Shown piece by piece: positions 23,686-33,755 of a DNA stretch of 64,000 nt (the first letter of the stretch is position 1; each line of letters begins with the position of its first letter). Origin of the DNA: Endomychus coccineus. Its lineage: Eukaryota > Arthropoda > Insecta > Coleoptera > Endomychidae. The DNA lies in contig OY294069.1 of the NCBI GenBank assembly GCA_958510875.1, forward strand, positions 181,023,112 to 181,087,111, read 5' to 3'. A program made the position numbers and the translations under genes. The notes under the pieces were generated by a model. That model was not told the DNA's origin and made no database searches. It saw nothing but the letters and a program-made list of their open reading frames with translations.

Positions 23686-24864
23686 ATTCGTTAATTGGCT
23701 TAATTTTAACAACATGAAACTTGTAAGAAGCTTGGTTAACTGAAGAATCGCTAAGGATAGGAACATCTCACACTATGAAGTAGTAGTAATGCTTGCCACT
23801 TGCCTATCTTAAAGAGTGTTGTTCAAAGACAGGATTAATATAAGTATTATTTTACAAATGTGACAATTTTGAAGTTTTTATTCATGTACCATCGGGTGTG
23901 ATTGACATAGTTGAAAAAGAGTCACAGGAAACTTGACACAATATATAAAGTATAAGTTTGAAAGTTTTATGCCTGAATTCGATTTAAGAAATTCAAAGTT
24001 CAACTGCTATTTGCTGGAAACTCTTCTTAGAAATACCCTTATTGCTCTTTGAAATTGGTGGAGGAAGTGAAAGATCAAAATAGCAGAAGAAATTATGATA
24101 GTGAAATACAAGATTTACTAAAAACACTTTGAAATGTTGATGAGAGAATACTCTGAATTATTTCATTTTAGAATGTGGTACAATAAGATGTGATCGAAAT
24201 GGTACTTCACACTATCATTCTTGAAGAGCATTATAAACAGCAGCAAACGAGATCAAAGCAATTAGCTTGCCAAGCGTGATACAATATCAAACAAATATGT
24301 GTTATCATATGCAATTATTGTATATTCATAACAGAAATCTTTACCTTAAATTGAAAAATATCAATTGAATTCCTTCAATACAATCTGTCTTTACAGGATT
24401 CAATAATTCGTTCACCTACACTTATTTGATTGAATAAAATATTATTTTGTCACAATCATCTGTATTTAAAATATAAAAACCTTAATGATACATTTCAAGT
24501 AAGACCCAAATTTCAATCAACTTCAAACGGATGTCTCACAATCTGTATTAAATTCTTTTCCTCCATATTTCATACAAGCTCCACAGAATCTTTCAATTAG
24601 AAGGAAAATCAATCGCCCGTTATAATTACTAATAGCAGCTTAATAATTTAAATGGGAAAACTGCAAACATCTTAGACAAAACATTTGCCAATTTTCTTTT
24701 AATTTAAGAAACTAAGAGGCACTCTTTCAATCAACGGTAATAGTAAGGCTTGTATGTTTCATTATTATAGGCTTCGAAAATTGAATTAATAAGTAAACCT
24801 AGTACAACTTGTGCTACTTCATGATGTAAGATGTGTTGTCTACAAATCCATGATAAGTTTATGT
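23686..24864. other. Intergenic repeat-rich DNA
   Basis: No gene recognised. The last 125 bases (about 24740-24864) carry pieces also found near 22075-22130 (AAGGCTTGTATGTTTCATTA) and, inverted, near 21830-21870. Confidence 0.5.
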
Positions 24865-25259
24865 CACGGTCGTACATACAGGTCTGGAAACTCGGGGCTG
24901 TTTCCTATGCGAGAAGTGGGACCGCTAAGCGTCGACTGTAGCTTAGTACTAAAAGACGTCACGTGAGAGTATTCCCTGACAACTGTCATTCTTAAGTTGT
25001 AAACACAAGGAATACCTGCGTTTTTAGAAACAAATTACGAAACTATGCATTGTGCCGAAATGCAAAACGTGGTACAAAAGTGTAAAGCAAGAAACTTCTG
25101 TTTTTAAAGCCGGAAGATGCGGAAATGCGAAAAAAGTGGATGCTTGCGATTCCGGATAGAAATCGTGTTACCACTTCGATATCCAAGCGCTAGCTAGTGG
25201 CGACGCGTAAGAGACCCATGTCAAACATACGAGTTCCCAGACCTATATGTACGACCGTG
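24865..25259 (+). mobile_element. P-like element remnant with 30-bp inverted ends
   Basis: The 30-bp termini CACGGTCGTACATACAGGTC.. and ..ACCTATATGTACGACCGTG are imperfect inverted repeats. Between them lies a THAP zinc-finger remnant (25046-25190), the DNA-binding domain typical of P-element transposases. The right end lies only about 120 bp before the UROS start codon, so the element sits in or beside that promoter. No obvious target duplication was seen. Confidence 0.6.
25046..25190 (+). pseudogene. THAP domain remnant, frameshifted
   Basis: One frame gives CIVPKCKTWYKSVKQETSVF (the first Cys pair of a C2CH THAP finger). A shifted frame then gives PEDAEMRKKWMLAIPDRN, matching the conserved Pro and the W..AI part of THAP. 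The last Cys/His pair is absent before a stop at 25191. It is a relic of a transposase N-terminus and not functional. Confidence 0.6.
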
Positions 25260-25361
25260 GCCTACAACCTGTCAGTCATGTTTATGTTTACGTAATCCAA
25301 AACAAACGTTGATATCTTATCATTTACCATTTAGCAGTGCGCAATTAACGGTGGAACTGTT

Positions 25362-25382
25362 ATGTTCTCAAATTGCAAATGA
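25362..25382 (+). promoter_or_regulatory. Upstream ORF whose stop overlaps the UROS start
   Basis: ATG TTC TCA AAT TGC AAA TGA: a six-codon uORF whose TGA shares bases with the UROS ATG (25379) in an ATGA overlap. If the transcript starts upstream of 25362 it could reduce or reinitiate UROS translation. The start site is not known from sequence. Confidence 0.4.
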
Positions 25383-26242
25383 GTATGTTGAAAAATACTG
25401 TGTTACTTTTAAAATCCCAGATAGGCTCAAACGAAATTGACAAATATGAGGAGTTGTTGCGGTCAAATAATTTTAAGGTTATACAAGTAAAGACATTGAT
25501 TTTCAAGTATCACAATCTAGATGTATTGGCTGCAAAATTAAAGAACAGCGATGATTATAGCGGAATAATTTTATCAAGTCCGCGATGTGTTGAGGCTGTT
25601 TACCAATCTATCAACAGTAAATTGGACAACAGCTGGCAGGCTAAAAACAATTATACTGTTGGGGAGGCTACTTATAAAAGTGCAAAAGCGAATCTGGGGA
25701 TAGAATGTAAGGGAAAAGAAACTGGAAATTCACAGATGTTGTCGCAGTTCATTCTAAAAGGTTAAGCTATGAAGAAGAAATTCTTGATGATTACTTTTGA
25801 ATATTTTAGACGAGTCCATGGCAAATTGTACACTTTTATTCCCCCATGGCAATTTGAAGACTGATACGTTGAAATTAGAACTGGGAAAAGGAGGGATTAA
25901 GTTAGAGAAAGTTTATGTTTATGATACAATAGCAAATCCAAATATTGAAGACAATATCTCAAAAATAACTCATAGTTATAGTGAAATTCCCGAATTTATT
26001 GTATTCTTTAGTCCATCTGGTATAAATGCTTCTATCGAATTTTTAAAAAGGGTTCCTGTAGATTTTAATACTCTGAAGGTAAGCAAATAATGATATAATT
26101 AATTCTGTTCAATAATAACAACTTTCAGCTAGTAGCAATTGGGCCTGTGACTAAAACAGCAATGAAAGAAAAGGGTTTAACAGTGTACAATGTTGCAGAA
26201 AACCCAACACCTAAAGATGTCTTGAATGCATTATCTTGCTGA
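25379..26242 (+). CDS. UROS: Uroporphyrinogen-III synthase (three exons)
   Basis: Exons are 25379-25760, 25810-26078 and 26129-26242. Donors are AAAG/GTTAAG and GAAG/GTAAGC; acceptors are TATTTTAG and CTTTCAG. Phases 1 and 0 close to a 254-residue protein, near the usual 260-265. The enzyme closes and rearranges hydroxymethylbilane to uroporphyrinogen III in cytosolic haem synthesis (family knowledge). Seen: N-terminal VLLLKS, IILSSPRCVEAV in domain 1, then LLFPHGN, ETLK-like KTDTLKLELGKGGI, FFSPSGI and the C-terminal VAIGPVTKTAMKEKG, the conserved HEM4 order. ATG 25379 was chosen because the frame upstream has no other ATG before non-coding sequence; Met3 is an alternative. The introns are only about 50 bp. 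The gene stands alone. Confidence 0.93.
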
Positions 26243-26330
26243 GATTCACTCTATTTTTAAACTTAGCTCATTCAATTTTATAAGCACATTACATGAGCAG
26301 AAAATATGAAATAAGTTTTTTTTGTTATAC

Positions 26331-26336
26331 AATAAA
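26331..26336 (+). terminator. Poly(A) signal of UROS
   Basis: AATAAA 89 bases after the UROS stop codon, the first canonical signal downstream. Confidence 0.7.
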
Positions 26337-26342
26337 TTTTAT

Positions 26343-27230
26343 TGATGTTTAAATTGTATTTTTATATTCGCATAATTTGATAATCCAGTTTATTAAATAG
26401 TTTCAAATGTAGCTTGGTAAGAAATTTGAGGTAATGTAAATATAAATTTTTGTAAGTTTTTTTCATTGCTTATTAAATAAAATTAACTTTTTACAAGATA
26501 TTGAATGATATTTCAATATTTTTTATAATTTAATAACTGAAGAAACAAACTAATAATGTGGGTATCCAAATTATAAATTTTTTATAGATATTCAATGATT
26601 TTACAATATTTTTTAAATTAACTGATTGAAGTTAAATTAGGATTTCAGCAGTTTCAAAAAACAACCTAATGTAGAATTTCAAATTTTAAAATTGAAAAGC
26701 AAAAATATTCTGATTTTCACATTTCAAAGGATATTTCTTGGACTGAATAAATTTAAAAAAGTGGAAATTTGCATTTTCTAAGATGTTTAATGAAATCTTG
26801 AAATTTTTCGCAATTTAATAACTTTGAAAAAATTACCTAATGCTGTGAATTTATAAATTTTTAAAATATTTAAAGGAACTTCAACATGAATTTATCAATT
26901 TTATAACATATTTTATGAAATTCCAACTTTTTTTGAAATGAATAAGCAGAAAAACAAGCAATCATTGTTAATATCCAGATTTTATATGAAATTTAAAAAA
27001 TCTAAATTCAAACCGATATCCCTTTCAAGTCTGGAAATATATCTAGGGCGACGTTGAAAACGAACATCCTGTATATTGTAAAAATTTTACAAAACCCCTA
27101 ACAACCTAATGTAGAATTTCAAATTTTATAATACGCTTGATGGAATTTTAAAATTGAAAAACAAATATTAGAATTTCCACATTTTAAAAGATATTTATTG
27201 AAATAACATTTCTTGAATTAAAAATGAAAC
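26343..27230. repeat. Diverged satellite monomers, left block
   Basis: AT-rich monomers sharing AACAACCTAATGTAGAATTTC (near 26662 and 27101), TTTATGAAATTCCAACTTTTT and CCTGTATATTGTAAAAATTT with the array at 29700-30980. Not coding. Confidence 0.6.
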
Positions 27231-27269
27231 GTGTGGCACTCGGGGACTGCCGCGGTAAAGCTATTGCAT

Positions 27270-27555
27270 AGCACTACGCCACTGGGAAAAAGTTGGGCAG
27301 AAAAACTACCCCTTAAAAATCTTCACGAATTATGAGTAAAAATTTTTTTTTTGATCGCATAGAACATAGCTTGCTATGAGTAGAAAATGTTCGCAAAAGA
27401 TGTTTTCTGTACGATAAACAGTTCCGGAGATATTTGCAAAAAACGAAATTTTTGTTTCAATTTCAACACCGATCTCAAAAACTAAGCGTTTGCATATATG
27501 TTTTTCCTCAAAATCAAATTTTCTATCGACTGTTGAAAATATAGTGTAGATGCCA
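27270..27555 (-). repeat. Foldback (CAGGGTGT) element arm, truncated
   Basis: TACGCCACTGGGAAAAAGTTG, TCTTCACGAATTATGAGTAA, TTCCGGAGATATTTGCAAAA and TTTCAATTTCAACACCGATCTC follow the same order as one arm of elements 1-4. Both ends are missing. Confidence 0.7.
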
Positions 27556-28480
27556 CGTAGGGGAAACAAAAGGCGTCACGTAAGAGTATCATCTTGATCT
27601 CTATGAAGAGTATTCTGTGACAAGCATAGATAACTCTACTACCGGTAGTAGAGTTATCTATGGTGACAGTTACTTGCAAACACAATTTTATACGAAAGTT
27701 TTAACGTTCAGATCTCGATAACGCTTCCGGCTCCGGGATTTTCACGTGGCCTATCGAAATTAGAAGGTTCGAATTGTATAAAAACACAATTGCATGAACG
27801 CCAGACGTCTTATGTAATTAGCTACGAACGCAAACATTTTGACATATGCCTCCAGGAGCTCGCTGCTCGAAAGTTAGAGTTTATACATTTTACCTCTATT
27901 TTGTTAATATGGGGCCGTTTCGAACCCCGTGCGGCCGGCGCCAGTTGTAATAAAGTATTTTGGGCTATGGGCCGCTAGCTTTTGCCCGCTTTCGGTATAT
28001 TTAAGTAGCTAGTAAATTCCCTTTCGTACGTGGCACGTCAGTTGCTAGTATGTGACAGCTGAGAATACTTCAAACTGTTTTAATTAAATTTTCCTATTTA
28101 ATCGACATTTTGGGGCCCGAGACTATGCTATTTAGTTGGCCCCGTTCATAAACTAACGACATGGAGCGAAAAGTCTTCGTTAAGACGTTCTATGTACCGT
28201 AAATTTGCACTTTTTCTAACTCGCGAGGTATGCGCTACTCACGTGAACGTCATTCGATTTATCGAAAATTAACCAATTCAAAACAGTTTTTGACCCAGTT
28301 TGGGGCTATCATCACCTTTTAAAAGGTTCAAAGTTAACATTTCGACAATTTTAAGCTCGGCCGAGTTACATGGTAGGCGGAATGGTGGGTGTCAGGATAT
28401 TTCGTTACGGAAATCTAAATTTTTTTTTTTTTTCTTGATTCGGTCGCCGCGCTCAAAGCCCGCGATAAAAGCTATATGCA
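27556..28480. repeat. GC-rich inserted segment, probably retroelement or transposon remnant
   Basis: Less AT-rich than everything around it. The first part resembles the P-like remnant (GGCGTCACGTAAGAGTAT here, GACGTCACGTGAGAGTAT at 24954-24971). Later parts have no recognisable ORF beyond short frames, and a poly-T run at 28421-28434. The pair TAAAGCTATTGCATAG at 27256 and, inverted, near 28468-28487 may mark its borders. Identity is uncertain. Confidence 0.35.
27625..27662. repeat. Perfect 38-bp palindrome
   Basis: CATAGATAACTCTACTACC followed directly by its exact reverse complement, with no loop. It lies in the GC-rich insert. Confidence 0.9.
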
Positions 28481-28489
28481 ATAGCTTAA

Positions 28490-28790
28490 TAAATTTTAAA
28501 ATGTGAAATTTTTCGATATTTAATAACTTTGAAAAAATTACCTAATAATGTGAATTTACAATGATTTAAAGGAATTTTAACATGAATTTACAAATTTTAT
28601 GAAATTCCAACTTTTTCAAATTAAATAATGAGAAAATGTTGATTTCCATATTTTACAAGATATTTAATAACATTTCAACATTTTTTATAGTAATTAAACA
28701 GCCTAATAATGTGGATTACCAAATTTTATAATAAAATTTTGAAAGCAAGTTAAAAACTATAATAATTTTATAAGTTTTCTTAACTTCAAA
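28490..28790. repeat. Diverged satellite monomer, middle block
   Basis: TAACTTTGAAAAAATTACCTAATAATG and related phrases repeat those near 26820 and 30010, continuing the satellite interrupted by the GC-rich insert. Confidence 0.55.
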
Positions 28791-29690
28791 CATCAACAAT
28801 GAAATAATACTTACCTCACATTTTCTTCTTTGGCATTTCACTCATTAAATACAAAAAAAAACAAAATCGCGTTAAAGCCCCAGTCTGAATTTTATTAAAA
28901 AATTCAAAATAGCACTAAAATTGTAGATAATCCTGGAATCATGCTTGAAAAGGTAAGAAATGCAAAAAAAAACATAAATTAGACATATTTATTTATTTAC
29001 ATTTATTAAATATTCAACACAACACTCGTGATAGAAATTTAATCATCAGTATTAAATTATCACAGCTTATTACATGAAACTCTTTCTTTCTATGGTACTT
29101 AGTTAATAACTTTCTTCCAAAAAAGTAAAACCTCGTACAAAATATGTTCATATAAAATTAAAAACATTCTTGGACAATCATATTAAAATAGGCACGACAA
29201 ACGTGAGTTTTGTAAGTTATAAACATATATACGTGCAACGTTTTTCTCAATATATTTATACTCGATTACAGAGTACAAGACATTTCTCCCGATGCTCACT
29301 CGGCCACCAAAAATTACCAGACCATGAAAAACAAAATACACTGCAACCATTATTTCCTAAAATATTTCTATTGAATATATTTAATATTGTTTTATTTAGT
29401 TTATTCTCGGCTGAAATTAAATGGGAATTATTTGGGTTTTTTTCATTTTCTACCGTTCTCCGACGTTAAAAGTGTTGTATGAAGACAATTATACAAACTG
29501 TTGTTTCTGCCACAAGCGCCACAACAGAAGAAGCGCGATCTACACGTCTACTTACCGTCGCTTCTTTGGTATATTTATCTGCGTTTCTATGATGTGCACT
29601 TTTCAGCATTTTTGTGGTATGAACGATAAAATTTGCGAATTTTTTTTTTCAACTTTATGACCAAATTGTTGACCTTTACTACGTTTTTTT
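28791..29690. other. Non-satellite island, no gene established
   Basis: A different sequence type from the flanking satellite. On - a 47-codon frame (29609-29466, starts MLKSAHHRNADKYTKE) contains a good donor-like site (ACG/GTAAGTA near 29555), so an exon is possible, but no family was recognised and nothing downstream confirms it. Confidence 0.3.
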
Positions 29691-29699
29691 ATATGATAT

Positions 29700-30980
29700 T
29701 TAACTAAATTCAAAATGATAATCTCTTTTAAGTTTAGCGATATGTCTAGGGAGAGATTAAAACGAACATCCTGTATATTGTAAAAATTTTAGATATCCTC
29801 TAACAACCAAATGTAGAATTTCAAATTTTATAACATATTTAATGAAATTTTAAAATTGAAAAACAAAAATATTGGGATTTCCACATTTTAAAAGATATTT
29901 AATGAAATTTTAACATTTCTTGAATTGAATAAACTCAAAAACCAACAATTCGAATTTGCACAAGTTTCAAGATGTTTAAAGAAATATCAAATTTTTTCCT
30001 ATTTATTAATTTTGAAAAAACGACCTAATAATATTAATTTACAAATTTTGAAATTACAACTTTTTTTATTGAATAACCTGAAAAATAACCAATAATTGTT
30101 AATTTCCACATTTCAAATGATATTTAACTAAATTTAAAACAATGTCCTTCAAGTCTGGAGAGATTGAAAATGAACACCCCTGTACATTGTACAAATTAAC
30201 TAACAACCTAATGTAGAATTTCAAATTCTATAATATATTTAATGAAATTTTAATATTGACAAACAAAAATATTTGGATTTTTTAATATGTTCAATGAAAT
30301 ATTAAATTTAATTTAATAACTTTGGAAATATGACCTGACAATATGAATTTACAAATTTTATAAGATCTTTTATGAAATTCCAACTTTTTTTAAATTGAAT
30401 AACTAATTGTTAATTTCCATATTTGATATAATATTTAACTAAATTCAAAACGATATCCCTTTCAAGTCTGGAGACGTGTCTAGGGTGACGTTGAAAACGA
30501 ATACCCCTGTATATTGTAAAAAAAATCTCAAATCCCCTAACAACCTAATGTAGAATTTCAAATTTTATAACATGTTTAATGAAATTTAAACATTGAAAAT
30601 CAAAATTATTCGGATTTCCACAATTTAAAAGATGTTTAATCAAATGTCAACATTTCTTGAATTGAATAACTTTAAAAGTCAACAATAAATTAGAATGTGC
30701 ACATTTTTAAGGATCTTTAAATGGAATATAAAATTTTTTCGTAATTTAATAAATCCATAAAAGCCCCCTAATAATATGAATTTACAAATTTTTAGAGATA
30801 TTTATTGAAATTTCAACTTTTTTCAATTGAATAACCTGAAAAACAACCAATTTCCACATTTTATAAGATATTTAACTGAATTCAAAACGATATCCGTTTC
30901 AAGTCTGGAGATACGTCCAGAGAGAGGTTGAAAACGAACACCTCCTGTATATTGTAACAGTTTTACAATTCCTCTCATCT
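29700..30980. repeat. AT-rich satellite array, monomer about 330-440 bp
   Basis: The marker TGTATATTGTAAAAATT or close variants recur near 29771, 30181, 30510 and 30945, each preceded by CAAGTCTGGAGA..GA..TTGAAAACGAA and followed by AACAACCTAATGTAGAATTTC. Monomers are diverged and vary in length. Confidence 0.75.
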
Positions 30981-31964
30981 AAGGAACCATGAAAAATTGT
31001 ACGATGACCACGAACCCGAAGAACTTCAAAACCAGCAGTGCTTCGTCGGCTACGTGACGAAACTGGAAATAATGGTATCACCACCAACGAGAACGACCAG
31101 CCTGTATGTAGGTATAGGAACGTGCAGTTTGGCGTGAGTAGCATCGATGGGAGAACACCTCGCTTGATAAATACAAAGTGAGAAGCGATACATTCAATTT
31201 ATAACCTACCTAACAACTACTTAGAGTGTATTCCAAAATCAGTAAAAAAGATCCCTATCTATTAAAACGTCAACTTTGGAGTAAATACCCTTAGATCTTT
31301 TATAAAAAGATTCACAAAAATCATGGTTTCAGCTGCTGTTATGTAACAGTCGGACGGGAAAATAGAAATCGAACGATTTAATTTGCGTTTAATTCAAAAC
31401 AACATCTTCAGTGTGTAGAAAACCAATAAAGATTGTCAAACTTCATTCTATTCTTCCTTTTTTTTTTTTTTTTCATTTCAGACTTGTTTGAATTTATTAA
31501 TGCCATTTTTCTTGACACTGCCTAAATTTAGTTAATTTTGTGTAGAGGCAATTTTCGTGAAACACAATATGAGGAATTATTTTTTTGACTGGATTTTATT
31601 AAATAATGTTTAAACAAATTTATTATTGTTGCACACTTGGTTAAAAACACATCGCAAGATATTAAAAACCCATTATCTGACGCAAATTGTTGTAATTCTT
31701 CGTTCAACTATATAATATATTTTTTTGACACCAAAATAAATTTTTTGATTGACTATTTTCTTTCAAATCAATTTTGTCTTTTTTTCTTCATAATACCTAC
31801 ATTTTTCTTAATTTTTTGTAGTCAATTCTGAATAAAAAATTAATTAATAACATTTAATAATTTTTATTTATTAAACTATACTGTGTGTCTTAACACGTTT
31901 CGCTATTCAATTTTGATTCATTATTTGAGAATTCGAAAAAAATAATAAAATCGGATTTGCATAA

Positions 31965-32125
31965 GGTATTGAATGAAATTACATTTTTCATAATTTAATT
32001 TTTTTCTTTAATATTGATTTCAGATTTGTTTAATTTATTTTATTGAATGAAATTAAATTTTTAATAATTGAATTTTTTTCTTTAATATTGATTTCAGATT
32101 TTTGTATATTTTATTAATCCCTTTC
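31965..32125 (+). repeat. Two tandem copies of an about 80-bp unit
   Basis: ATTGAATGAAATTA..TTTTTTTCTTTAATATTGATTTCAGATTT occurs twice in succession. Confidence 0.8.
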
Positions 32126-32969
32126 CTGTTCAAAAACCCTTATTATCTGACGCAAATCGCATTCTTGCAATGCGCAATAAATTATAAATAGAAATTTGTG
32201 ATTTAACGTTCAACTATATAATATATTTTTTTACACGAATATTAATTTCAGTTGTTCTGTTACTTATGAGAGAAAATAATATTCGTAACATGAAATTAAT
32301 TTTAATTGACTGTTTTCTTGACACTGCCTGAAATTTAATTCTTAATTTATTATAATCAATTATGAATTAATAATATTTTAACAATTATTATTTACCATTA
32401 TGTGGTAAATTGTAGTATGCGAATTTATGTTTTTTACACATCTCACTATATTTTGATTCATTTTAATGTAATAATAGCTTAAACTTCAGAATTACTGATT
32501 AAATTTGGTGAATAATTAACTTTTATTCTTCAAGGTCTTGATGAAAAATTTAATGAAAAATGTTGTTTTCATAATTTTATTTATTTTTACTTTATAAGTT
32601 AATTTTGATTTCAGATTTGTATGATTTATTGATGTCTTTTCTATCAAAAAACCGCATTCTTGCATCGTAAATATTCAAATAATTAACAACAAATTAATGT
32701 GATTTTATTAACAAAAATTTGTATTTTTCGCAATCTGATGTAACCGGATTAAACTTTTTTTTAGGGTAAAATCATTTATTACACGATTTATCCCATTTCC
32801 AGATATTTCTTTATTTTTTAGAGAAAACGATTCGATTCGTAAAAGGAAATGAATTCTGGAGATAATAGTTTTTGAATTGACTTACCTTCAAGGTGTTGAA
32901 GAAATTTAATAGTTTCATCTGTAATTTAATTAATTCAGATAATGTGTAAAATTCGTGAAAAACTTAAAT

Positions 32970-33138
32970 AAAATAACTGTTAAATGTTTGATTTTCACTA
33001 ATTTAATAAATTAAATGTGACTCTAGCTTTTTCAAATAAATACTTTGTAATATTTGTTTGAAGGCGCTAGTGTTAGGGAAAATAGTCACATTTAATGTAT
33101 TAAATTAATGAAAATCAAACTTTTAATAGTTATTTTAA
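32970..33138. repeat. Inverted repeat, arms about 50 bp
   Basis: TTTGATTTTCACTAATTTAA..ATTAAATGTGACT and AGTCACATTTAAT..TTAATGAAAATCAAAC form the arms around about 70 bases. Probably a small hairpin element. Confidence 0.7.
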
Positions 33139-33755
33139 TTTTCATCACATGCTTGATTATATTCCTATTAAAAAAAATTAGATGATTTTCCTAAAAAAAA
33201 ATATGTAAGAAATATGAAAATGCAACATCAATAATTTTCTGGTGTCGAAAAAAATATGCGGGCATTTCTATTGAATTTCTTTAAAAAAATCGGAAACAAA
33301 TACAAAAACGCAAAATTAATTACTTTCTGCTGCCGAAAAAAATCGAATTATTTATCCTGCGAGTATTTCCATTGAATATATTTTAGATTAAAATAATAAA
33401 ACCCACATTTAGAGAAATTGTTTTCCAAATTATGGTGGCAAAAGTTATTATTCTATTACAATTAATAAAAAAAATGGGAAATCCGTTATCATTGGAACAA
33501 AAAAGGAATCAAGAATGAAGTTCAACGTCATAGTTTTCACCAATGTCGAAGAAAAATACCCCAAGTAATTATTATGAGCTCCTGGGACATTTTCTAAACC
33601 AAATCGATTTTGTTTCTATTGTCCCGACTATTCTCGATTTGTAACACAATCATCGCGCGACTACAAGAAAGAAACGTTCGGAGAAATGCACAACTTTGAG
33701 GTACAAGTATTTTATCAAAATTATTTACTTAACAATTATATATAAAATGTAATTA

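Larger units (their letters stand above)
30981..33755. other. AT-rich DNA without recognised genes
   Basis: Extends from the satellite to the 3' end of the GPAT gene. An open frame at 30899-31144 on - has no known domain. Two phrases, TTATCTGACGCAAAT and CGTTCAACTATATAATATATTTTTTT, occur in the same order near 31673-31726 and 32145-32232, showing an internal duplication. Confidence 0.5.
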
